Shown here: positions 1 to 6,809 of the stretch, piece after piece
How positions within the stretch are numbered: position 1 is the stretch's first letter
Layout: each line of letters opens with the position of its first letter
NCBI GenBank assembly: GCA_945870115.1
Contig: CAMBRH010000002.1
Location: 1 to 33,316 of the forward strand
From: Chitinophaga pinensis
GTDB taxonomy: Bacteria > Bacteroidota > Bacteroidia > Flavobacteriales_D > Crocinitomicaceae
Direction of reading: 5' to 3'
Length of the DNA: 33,316 bases
Made by a program: the position numbers and the translations under genes
Notes under the pieces: model-generated
The model's database searches: none
Seen by the model: the letters and a program-made list of their open reading frames with translations, nothing else
Told to the model about the DNA's origin: nothing

Positions 1-476
1 TTCCATTCAGGTAAAAAATCTTCAATTTCTTCATCTGTTGGACGCAAAAACATGTTGTAAGCAAACATATTTGACCAAGAAAATTCCGTAACAACTCTTA
101 AATTTAAACGGAAATCATCGTTTGCACAAGCGTAAGCATCTCTCACATACATATCTTTTTCAGTTAGATATGCTTTCATGCGTTGGTATAAGTTTTCAAA
201 TTTTTCTGGAGAAAACTTGATGTTTACATCACCCCACCACACTGAATTTTCAGTTTTTTCGTCGCAAACAACAAAACGATCTTTTGGAGATCTTCCTGTA
301 AATTCACCCGTTTCAATAGCAATAGCTCCAGTATCCGTAAGAACTCCTTGTCCGCTAATAATAGTGTCTTCAACAAGTTCTGCTGGTGACAAATTCCAAA
401 AAACATTTCCTAGGTTGTTTAGACCTAAACTTTCGTTCAAATCGGCATTTTTTCCTCTTTTACCAAATTCGTTCAT
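1..476 (-). CDS. pckA: Phosphoenolpyruvate carboxykinase (ATP), N-terminal part
   Basis: This gene is absent from the ORF track because its 3' end lies outside the window. Translating the minus strand from the ATG at 476 gives 158 codons beginning MNEFGKRGKNADLNESLGL. The reading contains TGEFTGRSPKDRFVV, the substrate-binding region of ATP-type PEP carboxykinases, followed by YVRDAYACANDDFRLNLRVV, also characteristic of the family. The full enzyme is usually about 530-540 residues, so only the N-terminal third is present and the kinase P-loop is off the window. It converts oxaloacetate and ATP to phosphoenolpyruvate and CO2 in the cytoplasm, the first committed step of gluconeogenesis. No Shine-Dalgarno is visible; an A/T-rich stretch precedes the ATG, as is normal in Bacteroidota. 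A -7 box lies about 48 bp upstream. Confident from motifs. Confidence 0.95.
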   Translation of the reverse strand, partial: MNEFGKRGKNADLNESLGLNNLGNVFWNLSPAELVEDTIISGQGVLTDTGAIAIETGEFTGRSPKDRFVVCDEKTENSVWWGDVNIKFSPEKFENLYQRMKAYLTEKDMYVRDAYACANDDFRLNLRVVTEFSWSNMFAYNMFLRPTDEEIEDFLPEW

Positions 477-523
477 AATTTTTTAATTTTTTTATCTGCC
501 TTAGGCGGAATAGATTTGTGGCG

Positions 524-531
524 CAAAATTA
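524..531 (-). promoter_or_regulatory. -7 promoter box for pckA
   Basis: Reads TAATTTTG on the minus strand, a perfect match to the Bacteroidota -7 consensus TAnnTTTG. It leaves a leader of roughly 40 nt before the pckA ATG. No well-spaced TTG -33 element was found. A small GC hairpin (TCCGCC-taa-GGCAGA) sits in the inferred leader at about 495-510. Confidence 0.5.
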
Positions 532-659
532 CTAATTTTATGTAGAACTTTTTGAAAAACCAAGTGCATATTATTAACAATTAGTGAAAGAAATGTTAAA
601 TCTTGTTGAAAAATAATTCGATTTAGCATTTTTAAACTTAGTGTAATTTTGACGCTAAT

Positions 660-692
660 TTGTTTTTTGTCTGTTATTTTTTCTTATATTTG
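660..692 (+). promoter_or_regulatory. Promoter for the DCC-family gene
   Basis: TTG at 660-662, a 22-nt spacer, then TATATTTG at 685-692, matching the Bacteroidota pattern TTG-N17-23-TAnnTTTG. The box ends 18 nt before the ATG at 711. The GTG that the ORF track uses (705) is also downstream, so the promoter does not decide between the two starts. Confidence 0.6.
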
Positions 693-710
693 ACAAAATA
701 ATTAGTGAAA

Positions 711-1097
711 ATGAAAATTATATTTTACGATGGAGAATGTGGATTTTGTAACAAATCTGTTCAATTGGTTTTGAATAATGAAAAAACGCATGAAATAAAA
801 TTTGCTGCACTTCAATCTGATTTTGCAATTAATTTTTTTAAAGATCAAAATTTACTAAAAGCTGATATGAGTACATTTTATTTTTGGAACGAAGAAAAAA
901 TGTTTCAAAAGTCAAGAGGTGCATTAAAAGTTTTATCATTTTTAAAATTCCCATGGTCATTATTAAAAATTGGTTATTTAATTCCTAATTATTTAAGAGA
1001 TAAAATGTATGATTTCATTGCAAAAAGAAGAACAAAATTAAGCACTGGTTTTTGTGTTTTACCAAGTCCTGAGCAAAAAAGTCGATTTTTAAAGTGA
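711..1097 (+). CDS. DCC-family thiol-disulfide oxidoreductase-like protein (DUF393)
   Basis: The protein begins MKIIFYDGECGFCNKSVQ. The FYDGeCgFCn pattern right at the N terminus, with a CxxC pair, is the hallmark of the DUF393/DCC family, which has a thioredoxin-like fold and is predicted to handle thiols or disulfides. Length (about 128 aa) fits the family. I prefer the ATG at 711 to the GTG at 705 in the track, because the extra two codons (MK) merely duplicate the natural MK start. A basic C-terminal half with a hydrophobic stretch (FPWSLLKIGYLIPNYL) is typical. It is followed 75 nt later by a DivIC-like gene with its own promoter box. The substrate is unknown; the family assignment is secure, the function is not. 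Confidence 0.88.
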   Translation: MKIIFYDGECGFCNKSVQLVLNNEKTHEIKFAALQSDFAINFFKDQNLLKADMSTFYFWNEEKMFQKSRGALKVLSFLKFPWSLLKIGYLIPNYLRDKMYDFIAKRRTKLSTGFCVLPSPEQKSRFLK

Positions 1098-1160
1098 GAT
1101 ATTAACAAAGTAAAACTTATAAATTTCTCAACTAAAAAGTAAAATAAGCAAAACTTAAAC

Positions 1161-1168
1161 TATTTTTG
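1161..1168 (+). promoter_or_regulatory. -7 box abutting the divIC-like start codon
   Basis: TATTTTTG is a perfect TAnnTTTG match and ends exactly 4 nt before the GTG start at 1173. Transcription would begin at or next to the start codon, so the mRNA is probably leaderless. This supports the GTG start despite the absence of a ribosome binding site. Confidence 0.55.
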
Positions 1169-1172
1169 TTTT

Positions 1173-1505
1173 GTGGAAAAGCAAGTTGAAAATTCATCAT
1201 TTAAAGATAAGATTATATTCTGGAAACACCGATTGAGGTTTTTTAGAAATAAATATATTTTCACTATTACTGTTTTTGCTGTTTTCGCGTTATTTCTTGA
1301 TGACAACGATATTTTCACCTTATTTTCTCAAAATAGTAAGTTGAATAAAATTCAAACAGATCAAAAAAATGTTCAACAAAAATTGAGAGAAACAAGACAT
1401 ACTTTAAAACAATTGTCTTTTGGTTCTGAACTTGAAAGATTCGCTCGAGAAGAAAAATTGTTCAAAAAAGACAATGAAGATATTTTTATTTTGAGCTACG
1501 AGTAA
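1173..1505 (+). CDS. Septum formation initiator family protein (DivIC/FtsB-like)
   Basis: This is a 110-aa bitopic membrane protein. A basic cytoplasmic N terminus (about residues 1-27) is followed by one transmembrane helix (about 28-42, YIFTITVFAVFALFL). A periplasmic coiled coil follows (about 52-80), then an acidic tail. That layout, with the C-terminal pattern ERFAREEKLFKKDNEDIFIL, is the FtsB/DivIC signature, whose members bridge FtsL and FtsQ in the divisome. The start codon is GTG; there is no ATG before the membrane helix, so a shorter form would lose the anchor. The -7 box lies 4 nt upstream. It converges with the iron-binding lipoprotein gene across a period-7 repeat tract. The family call is strong. 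Confidence 0.88.
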   Translation: MEKQVENSSFKDKIIFWKHRLRFFRNKYIFTITVFAVFALFLDDNDIFTLFSQNSKLNKIQTDQKNVQQKLRETRHTLKQLSFGSELERFAREEKLFKKDNEDIFILSYE

Positions 1506-1507
1506 AA

Positions 1508-1590
1508 TTAAGAGTGAAGAATTAAAAATTAAGAATTAAGAGAGCAGAATTAAAAATTTATAACTCAACATTCTTAACTCATAACTAATT
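1508..1590. repeat. Period-7 degenerate repeat at a convergent junction
   Basis: Seven uninterrupted heptads follow the divIC-like stop: TTAAGAG, TGAAGAA, TTAAAAA, TTAAGAA, TTAAGAG, AGCAGAA, TTAAAAA (1508-1556). They are followed by heptads in the opposite sense (TTTATAA, CTCAACA, TTCTTAA, CTCATAA; 1557-1584) running up to the stop codon of the minus-strand gene. The two halves are partly complementary and could form a long imperfect hairpin, perhaps a bidirectional terminator. The same heptad family fills two other convergent gaps in this window. Confidence 0.7.
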
Positions 1591-2562
1591 TCAGTATTTA
1601 TAAAATCTCCCTCTAAATTTCCTGAAATTTTCTAATTCAAAACAGGGATTTACCTCTTTCAAAATAGGGAATTCAAATCTTTTTTCAGCATATTTATATT
1701 GTGCTCTTTTTGACGATAAAAATTCCAGCATTTTTTGTGCGTTAGCTGGATTTCTTGCATAACGGTAAATTCCACCTCCAGAAATTGACATATAACAACC
1801 TCTTTTACGCTGGTTTGGGAAAATTGCTTGAACTTTATGAGAATTTTTCGCATTTTTAGTGTCATAATTAGAATGACTTCTTGCAAGGTTGGATAATTTC
1901 ACAATACTTAATAATGCTTCCACATTTTTCACTCGGTCAATTTGTTTAAAATCATCACCTGATTTTGGTAATAATCTTTGTCTTTCAAGTTTTAATAAAA
2001 AAGTATCTGCTTCAGATTTCAATAAAAAGCGAATATTGTTTGTAAAACATTTTAAAGTTTGATCATTTTTTTCTTGGAACGAAATTTTATTTTTCCATTT
2101 AGGTTTCAATAATTCATGGTAATTTTTAATGGTATCTTTTGAAAGTATATTTTTATTGTAAATAATAACCAACGGTGTTTTTGAAAGTCCAAACCAATTG
2201 TTTCTTTTGGAACGATAAATAGGATCAATGTTTTTTTTTAAAACGTTAGATGTAATGGGAAGAAATAACTTTTTCTGGCTTGCTTTTTTCAATAAATTGT
2301 AATTACTTAAAAGGATTAAATCAGCTTCTGAATTAAATTTTTCAGTTTTAATTTTCTGTAATATTGAATCACTTGGAATGTATCGAAAACGAACTTTTAT
2401 CTTTTCTTCTTTCTCAAATTTCATGAAAATTAGTGAATCGTTACCAGTTTTTGAATCAGAATATATAGTGAGGTAATTGTATTTTATTTCCTCAGCATCT
2501 TTTACTGAACATGACGAAAATAAAACAATAAATATGATTAAAGTAAAAAAGTGAAGCTTCAT
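1591..2562 (-). CDS. Iron(III)-type ABC transporter substrate-binding lipoprotein
   Basis: This is a 323-aa lipoprotein. It has an N-terminal hydrophobic signal followed by the lipobox-like FSSC, giving a lipidated Cys at about residue 18. The body reads like the FbpA/FutA branch of class-2 periplasmic binding proteins: ADLILLSNYNLLKKA, NWFGLSKTPLVIIYNKN, YHELLKPKWKNKI and a late FPILKEV. In known relatives this fold binds ferric iron or a similar anion-bridged metal. No permease or ATPase gene adjoins it in the window, so it is an orphan binding protein and its ligand is inferred only. Its -7 box ends 4 nt before the ATG, suggesting a leaderless mRNA. It converges with the divIC-like gene. 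Confidence 0.8.
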   Translation of the reverse strand: MKLHFFTLIIFIVLFSSCSVKDAEEIKYNYLTIYSDSKTGNDSLIFMKFEKEEKIKVRFRYIPSDSILQKIKTEKFNSEADLILLSNYNLLKKASQKKLFLPITSNVLKKNIDPIYRSKRNNWFGLSKTPLVIIYNKNILSKDTIKNYHELLKPKWKNKISFQEKNDQTLKCFTNNIRFLLKSEADTFLLKLERQRLLPKSGDDFKQIDRVKNVEALLSIVKLSNLARSHSNYDTKNAKNSHKVQAIFPNQRKRGCYMSISGGGIYRYARNPANAQKMLEFLSSKRAQYKYAEKRFEFPILKEVNPCFELENFRKFRGRFYKY

Positions 2563-2566
2563 TTTA

Positions 2567-2574
2567 CAAAGCTA
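2567..2574 (-). promoter_or_regulatory. -7 box abutting the iron-binding lipoprotein start
   Basis: Reads TAGCTTTG on the minus strand, a perfect TAnnTTTG. It is followed by the 4-nt spacer TAAA and then the ATG at 2562, the same spacing as three other genes here. No convincing -33 TTG is present at 17-23 nt. Confidence 0.55.
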
Positions 2575-2674
2575 AATAAAATTATAGAATATTTGTTTTT
2601 AATGTTTTTCAAAAAGCTAAGATAAATCATAAAAATGTTTGATTTCACTTCTAATTTTTTTTATAAGTTCAATT

Positions 2675-2682
2675 TACCTTTG
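2675..2682 (+). promoter_or_regulatory. -7 box for the coiled-coil protein gene
   Basis: TACCTTTG matches TAnnTTTG and ends 16 nt before the ATG at 2699. The identical octamer TACCTTTG also precedes the genes at 3279 and 4026. Confidence 0.5.
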
Positions 2683-2698
2683 TAGAAAATAATTAATC

Positions 2699-3079
2699 AT
2701 GGAAAAAGCAAAAGTATTTGATCAACATGCTGAAAACACAGAATTTTCTGCAAAATTAGATTTTTATAAAGACGAAATTAAAATCTTCAAGAATCGTTTG
2801 GAGGAAATTGTTTCAAAAAATAATCAAGTTGAATGTTTATCTGAATTAGAAAAATTTCAAAATCAATTGATAATCCAACGCAATAACATTGATGAATTAA
2901 AACACAAAGTTACTGTTGACGAAGATCGATTAATTCATGAAATAAACAAAAATGAAGTTGCAATTGATCATAGAAGCATTGAAAATCATAGCGTTGAGAA
3001 AGATGAAATGGAGAGTTTTGAGAAAAATTTCCATAATTTAAGACATGAAATTAATTTGTTTTTCACTAAATGGATGTGA
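2699..3079 (+). CDS. Conserved hypothetical coiled-coil protein
   Basis: A 126-aa soluble protein with no signal peptide or membrane helix. Most of its length (about residues 20-115) is heptad-like and highly charged, rich in E, K, N and H (for example LEEIVSKNNQVECLSELEKF), predicting an extended helical coiled coil. I recognise no catalytic motif and do not assign a function. The gene is monocistronic: it has its own TACCTTTG box upstream and a strong intrinsic terminator 60 nt after the stop. The ATG at 2699 is the only reasonable start, since it sits 16 nt below the promoter box. It could be a structural or adaptor protein, but nothing in the sequence decides this. Confidence 0.78.
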   Translation: MEKAKVFDQHAENTEFSAKLDFYKDEIKIFKNRLEEIVSKNNQVECLSELEKFQNQLIIQRNNIDELKHKVTVDEDRLIHEINKNEVAIDHRSIENHSVEKDEMESFEKNFHNLRHEINLFFTKWM

Positions 3080-3136
3080 TCAACTTATATTTCAATTGAT
3101 TAATATAAAATTAAGTTATACAATTTTAATCAATCC

Positions 3137-3177
3137 AAAAACCCAACTATTTTTTTTAGTTGGGTTTATTTTTTTGT
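3137..3177 (+). terminator. Intrinsic terminator
   Basis: Perfect 11-bp stem AAACCCAACTA / TAGTTGGGTTT (3139-3149 with 3157-3167) around a 7-nt T loop, followed by a run of Ts (3169-3175). It terminates the coiled-coil gene at 2699-3079. Confidence 0.9.
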
Positions 3178-3214
3178 ACCAATTATAAGAATTCTTATTT
3201 TTTTCTAAAATATT

Positions 3215-3236
3215 TACTTTTGGTTTCTTACCTTTG
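3215..3236 (+). promoter_or_regulatory. Paired -7 boxes for the HEAT-like gene
   Basis: Two perfect TAnnTTTG octamers lie close together: TACTTTTG (3215-3222) and TACCTTTG (3229-3236). Either could give the transcript of the gene starting at 3279, with leaders of about 35-50 nt. Confidence 0.5.
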
Positions 3237-3278
3237 TGAAAAATCGTTTAATTAATCAATTATTAAGTTTATCAAAAA

Positions 3279-3854
3279 GTGGCTGTAACAACTAAAACCC
3301 AAGAGAAAAAAATAAATCAATTATTACTTGATTTGAATTCCTCAAATCCTGGAAAAGTTACAATTGCTCTTGATTCCCTGCAAGTTTATGGTGATTCAAG
3401 TATTATTTTTCCTCTTTTTGATTTTTTAAAAAATAGTGATGATGAAAAATCAAAAGCTGAAGTTCTAGAATTTTTATGTAATCTAAAAGATACAAATTCC
3501 ATGACTAAAGTAATGGAATGTTTAAAAGATGAACATTTTGCTGCTGTAAGAATTGAAATTTTAACAGCCATATGGAATTGTCCGATAAATTTTAGTGAAT
3601 TTTTACATGAATTTGTTAAAATTGCAGTCGAAAATGACTATTTACATTGCTTAGAATGTTTAACAATAATTGAAAATTTAGACGGACCTTTTGATGAAAA
3701 ATCAGTTTTTGAATCACAATTATTTTTAAAAGATTACCACGAAAACAAATATCCTAAAACAAAGGAAAAAGATTTATTAATAAGTGAAATCGCAATTTTA
3801 ATCCGTGATTTTGATTTGGATACGGACGATTCCATTGGTGCCGAATACGAATAA
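3279..3854 (+). CDS. HEAT-like helical repeat protein, hypothetical
   Basis: A 191-aa cytoplasmic protein with a GTG start, read as M-A-V-T-T-K. The body looks like pairs of amphipathic helices in HEAT-repeat style: GKVTIALDSLQVYGDSSIIF, then a FDFLKNSDDEKSKAEVLEFL unit, then CLKDEHFAAVRIEILTAIWN, covering about residues 20-110. The C terminus is very acidic (DFDLDTDDSIGAEYE). Such proteins usually act as protein-binding scaffolds; no catalytic residues are visible, so the role is unassigned. It has its own promoter boxes and is followed by a long imperfect palindrome before the next operon. The start is supported only by the reading frame and the upstream boxes. An in-frame ATG occurs only well inside the protein. 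Confidence 0.75.
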   Translation: MAVTTKTQEKKINQLLLDLNSSNPGKVTIALDSLQVYGDSSIIFPLFDFLKNSDDEKSKAEVLEFLCNLKDTNSMTKVMECLKDEHFAAVRIEILTAIWNCPINFSEFLHEFVKIAVENDYLHCLECLTIIENLDGPFDEKSVFESQLFLKDYHENKYPKTKEKDLLISEIAILIRDFDLDTDDSIGAEYE

Positions 3855-3862
3855 TTTTAAGT

Positions 3863-3975
3863 ATCTTTTAAAATTGCTTTTTCTTCGTTGAACTTTAAAT
3901 ATAAAATGCTCATCAACTTAAGTTGACTGCGCTTTTAAATTTTTGTTCGCCTCAAAAAATCTAATTTTAAAAGAT
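3863..3975. repeat. 113-nt imperfect palindrome between operons
   Basis: The outer arms ATCTTTTAAAATT (3863-3875) and AATTTTAAAAGAT (3963-3975) are perfect 13-nt complements. The centre is the perfect palindrome TCAACTTAAGTTGA (3913-3926), and both are centred within half a base of position 3919. Inner arm segments also pair in part (GAAC with GTTC at 3890-3893 / 3945-3948). It may be a large terminator hairpin for the HEAT-like gene or a small intergenic palindromic element. Confidence 0.55.
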
Positions 3976-4003
3976 CCTTAAGATTTATTATTTAAATTTT
4001 ATT

Positions 4004-4011
4004 TACCTTTG
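4004..4011 (+). promoter_or_regulatory. -7 box for the membrane protein-lpxB operon
   Basis: TACCTTTG, a perfect TAnnTTTG, ends 14 nt before the ATG at 4026. It is the only box seen for the two-gene operon. Confidence 0.5.
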
Positions 4012-4025
4012 AAAAAACTTGATAC

Positions 4026-4334
4026 ATGAATTTTAGAAATTGGACGAAACAACACACGCTGGGTTTATTGCTTGGAATCGCGACAACAATCGTTTTCATA
4101 CCGATTATTATGTTTGTTTTAGGAAGTATTGATAATATTCCATTTTCACGGATGTGGTTCAAATTTAGCCTGATACATGCTGAAAAAACACGCATTGTTT
4201 CCTTGGCAAGTATTGCAAATCTGATTTGGTTTCATACTTTTCTTAAAAAAGAGAATTTTTCTTATGGTCAAGGTGTAATTTTTGCGACAATATTAAATTT
4301 ACTTTTCATTCTTTATTATAAATTTCTTGCTTAA
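4026..4334 (+). CDS. Small hypothetical membrane protein, co-transcribed with lpxB
   Basis: A 102-aa protein with three likely transmembrane segments: about residues 12-33 ([20 protein letters not shown]), about 55-70, and a C-terminal helix at about 80-100 ([20 protein letters not shown]). It overlaps lpxB by one base (TAATG), so the two are translationally coupled. This linkage to lipid A synthesis suggests a role at the inner membrane in lipid or envelope work, but no catalytic motif is visible and I do not name a function. A -7 box lies 14 nt before the start. Confidence that it is a real gene is high because of the overlap, the membrane pattern and the promoter spacing. Confidence 0.8.
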   Translation: MNFRNWTKQHTLGLLLGIATTIVFIPIIMFVLGSIDNIPFSRMWFKFSLIHAEKTRIVSLASIANLIWFHTFLKKENFSYGQGVIFATILNLLFILYYKFLA

Positions 4335-5482
4335 TGAATGATTTAGCAAAAAAAAAGAAAATTTATATCATTGCTGGTGAAGCTTCTGGTGATTTACACG
4401 GAGCAAATTTGGTAAAAGCATTAAAAAAAGTTTCAACCGAAAATAACAGAGAATTAGATTTTCGTTTTTGGGGAGGAGATTTAATGCAAAAAGAAATTGG
4501 GAAACCAGTAAAACACATAAAAGAATTGGCTTTCATGGGTTTTATAGAAGTGATTTCAAATCTAAAGACAATTCTGAATAACATTAAATTTTGTAAACAA
4601 GACATTGAAAGTTTTGATCCAGACGCCTTAGTTCTAATTGATTATCCAGGTTTTAATTTAAGAATTGCTGAATGGGCAAAAGCAAAAGGCATAAAAGTAT
4701 TTTATTATATTTCACCGCAAGTGTGGGCTTGGAAGCAATCTCGGGTCTATAAAATTAAAAGAACAGTAGATCATTTATTTGCCATTTTGCCTTTTGAAGA
4801 AGAATTTTACAAAAAATTTAATTACAAAGTTGAATTTGTCGGACATCCATTGTTAGATGCAATTGAACAATATAAAGAAATTGAATTTTCTGAAACTGAA
4901 TTTAGAGAAAGAAACGAGCTGTCTCAAAAACCAATTATTGCCGTTTTACCTGGCAGTAGAAAACAAGAAATTAGAGTAAAATTGCCAATCATGTTGGAAG
5001 CTGTGAAAAATTATTCCTCTTATGAAATTTTAATCGCTGGCGCACCTTCTTTAGATCCTGATTTTTATAAACCCTTTTTAATTTATCCAAATATTAAAAT
5101 TATTCATGGGGAAACGTATAACATTTTAAATTTAGCCGAAGCAGCAATTGTAACATCGGGAACTGCAACTTTGGAAACGGCGCTTTTTTCTGTACCTGAG
5201 GTTGTTTGCTATAAAGCTTCATCGATTTCATATCAAATAGCAAAAAGGTTGATTAAGATTAAATATATTTCCTTGGTGAATTTAATTATGGATCGAGAAG
5301 TTGTGCGTGAACTTATTCAAAATGAGTGTAATGCAACTTTAATAGAATCAGAATTTTCGAAACTAATAAAAGGTGGAGAAAAAAGAGAATTGATGTTGAA
5401 AGATTTTGAATTATTAAAAAAATCACTGGGTTCTGGAGGTGCAAGTGAAAAGGTAGCACGTTTGTTGTTGAATAATTGTTGA
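4334..5482 (+). CDS. lpxB: Lipid-A-disaccharide synthase
   Basis: This 382-aa protein has the usual LpxB length and the GT19 motifs in order. They are [19 protein letters not shown] at the N terminus, [66 protein letters not shown] and [11 protein letters not shown] near the nucleotide-binding C-terminal half. The enzyme joins UDP-2,3-diacylglucosamine and lipid X into the lipid A disaccharide at the cytoplasmic face of the inner membrane, so the organism makes lipid A and is Gram-negative. The gene starts inside the stop codon of the small membrane protein gene (1-nt overlap). All key motifs look intact. It is followed by an independently promoted SpoIID-domain gene 53 nt downstream. Confidence 0.97.
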   Translation: MNDLAKKKKIYIIAGEASGDLHGANLVKALKKVSTENNRELDFRFWGGDLMQKEIGKPVKHIKELAFMGFIEVISNLKTILNNIKFCKQDIESFDPDALVLIDYPGFNLRIAEWAKAKGIKVFYYISPQVWAWKQSRVYKIKRTVDHLFAILPFEEEFYKKFNYKVEFVGHPLLDAIEQYKEIEFSETEFRERNELSQKPIIAVLPGSRKQEIRVKLPIMLEAVKNYSSYEILIAGAPSLDPDFYKPFLIYPNIKIIHGETYNILNLAEAAIVTSGTATLETALFSVPEVVCYKASSISYQIAKRLIKIKYISLVNLIMDREVVRELIQNECNATLIESEFSKLIKGGEKRELMLKDFELLKKSLGSGGASEKVARLLLNNC

Positions 5483-5523
5483 AAACAATTTGAATCTGTG
5501 TGATTTCAAGCTTTTTTTGAACT

Positions 5524-5531
5524 TATTTTTG
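5524..5531 (+). promoter_or_regulatory. -7 box abutting the SpoIID-domain gene start
   Basis: TATTTTTG, a perfect TAnnTTTG, followed by the 4-nt spacer CAAA and the ATG at 5536. This again predicts a leaderless transcript. It favours 5536 over the in-frame ATG at 5542. Confidence 0.55.
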
Positions 5532-5535
5532 CAAA

Positions 5536-6729
5536 ATGAAAATGCTTTTTCTCTTTATTCTAATTTCTGTAACTCAAATAATCAGTGCTCAGCAATTGCG
5601 TGTTGGAGTTTTGACAGAATATGACATTCAAAGAATTTTATTTTCATATAATGAAGGAAGTTATTTGATTTATGCTGATACTTTCGAATTTGGAGCAATT
5701 CTACCTAATGAGTTTGTCGATATTTCCATAACTTCTGGAGACAAAATACAATTAAAAAAAGGTGTCGAAATATTAGGTGAATTTGAAAAAATTAATTTAG
5801 TTGAAACAATTCCTTCAAGTTCAATAGCTCTAACTTCAAAAAGTCCGGTTGTTAAAGAAAGAAAATACCAAGATGATTTTGAAATAACATTGAGTGCTAA
5901 AGGTTTAATAATTGTAAATCTTGTTGACATGAACAATTATTTGGCTGGTGTTGTAGAATCAGAAGGTGGCGGCGGTAAAGAATTAGAATATTACAAAGTT
6001 CAAGCAATCATGTGCAGAACCTATGTCTTGAAAAATTTGAGTAGACATAAAGATTTGGGTTACGGTGTTTGTGATCGTGTGCATTGTCAAGCATATCATT
6101 CGATGTTGAAATACACTCCAAAAATTATGGACGCTGTTAAAGCTACAGAAAGCCTTGTTTTAATTGATGATAAAACGAATTCAAAAGGAGAATTAGCAGG
6201 AACGTATTTTCATGCAAATTGTGGTGGTCAAACGAGCAATGCAGCTGATGTTTGGAATACAAATTTACCTTATTTAAATACTTTTAAAGACACATTTTGC
6301 ATTTATACCAAGCAAGCAACCTGGGAAAAAAGAATTTCACAGCAAAAATGGGCTGATTTTTTAGTTTCAAGATACAATTATCCGTTGTATGATAGTGTTT
6401 TTGGGCCAATGATTTTCACCTTTAATCAACCTGAGAGAATTGCGTTTTATCAAAGTCCGGCTTTAGGAGTTCCCTTGAGAGATTTACGAACAGAATTCCA
6501 ATTAAAATCGACATTTTTTAGTTGCTACCCTGAAGGATTAGATGTTGTAGTTCGAGGAAAAGGTGTAGGACACGGAGTTGGACTTTGTCAAGAAGGAGCA
6601 ATGAAAATGGCAAAATATGGATTCAGTTTCCAACAAATTTCACTTTATTACTTCCCAGGATTAAAACTTGTTTCGTACAAGGATTTTTTATTCTTTAATC
6701 AAAAAATAGTTTCTGAAACAGAGTTTTAG
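5536..6729 (+). CDS. Secreted SpoIID/LytB-domain protein
   Basis: A 397-aa protein with a cleavable signal peptide (hydrophobic residues 3-17, then ISAQQ). The SpoIID/LytB domain covers the C-terminal two thirds. Visible features are NYLAGVVESEGGG with the conserved Glu, YYKVQAIMCRTYVLKN, FHANCGGQTSNAADVW, and the terminal GKGVGHGVGLCQEGAMKMA followed by a YYFPG segment. SpoIID of spore formers is a peptidoglycan lytic transglycosylase; in a non-sporulating Bacteroidota cell the homologue presumably remodels periplasmic peptidoglycan, which is inference. About 100 N-terminal residues precede the catalytic domain and may be a small beta-domain. It converges with the MBL-rhodanese gene and shares a bidirectional terminator with it. 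Confidence 0.9.
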   Translation: MKMLFLFILISVTQIISAQQLRVGVLTEYDIQRILFSYNEGSYLIYADTFEFGAILPNEFVDISITSGDKIQLKKGVEILGEFEKINLVETIPSSSIALTSKSPVVKERKYQDDFEITLSAKGLIIVNLVDMNNYLAGVVESEGGGGKELEYYKVQAIMCRTYVLKNLSRHKDLGYGVCDRVHCQAYHSMLKYTPKIMDAVKATESLVLIDDKTNSKGELAGTYFHANCGGQTSNAADVWNTNLPYLNTFKDTFCIYTKQATWEKRISQQKWADFLVSRYNYPLYDSVFGPMIFTFNQPERIAFYQSPALGVPLRDLRTEFQLKSTFFSCYPEGLDVVVRGKGVGHGVGLCQEGAMKMAKYGFSFQQISLYYFPGLKLVSYKDFLFFNQKIVSETEF

Positions 6730-6742
6730 ACTTTCTTGACAC

Positions 6743-6793
6743 AAAAAAAAGGAATATCATTATATCTTTTAATGATTTATGACATTCCTTTTA
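6743..6793. terminator. Bidirectional intrinsic terminator
   Basis: Outer stem AAAAGGAAT / ATTCCTTTT (6747-6755 with 6784-6792) and inner stem ATCATTA / TAATGAT (6756-6762 with 6770-6776), with a one-sided bulge. An A8 run at 6743-6750 provides the U-tract for the minus-strand gene, and TTTT follows the stem on the plus strand. It separates two convergent genes. Confidence 0.75.
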
Positions 6794-6809
6794 TCTTATG
6801 AATTATAAT

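Noticed and set aside
178-486. ORF on the plus strand and 224-406 on the minus strand at the window start
   Set aside because: Both are shadows of the truncated pckA reading frame, which carries clear family motifs.
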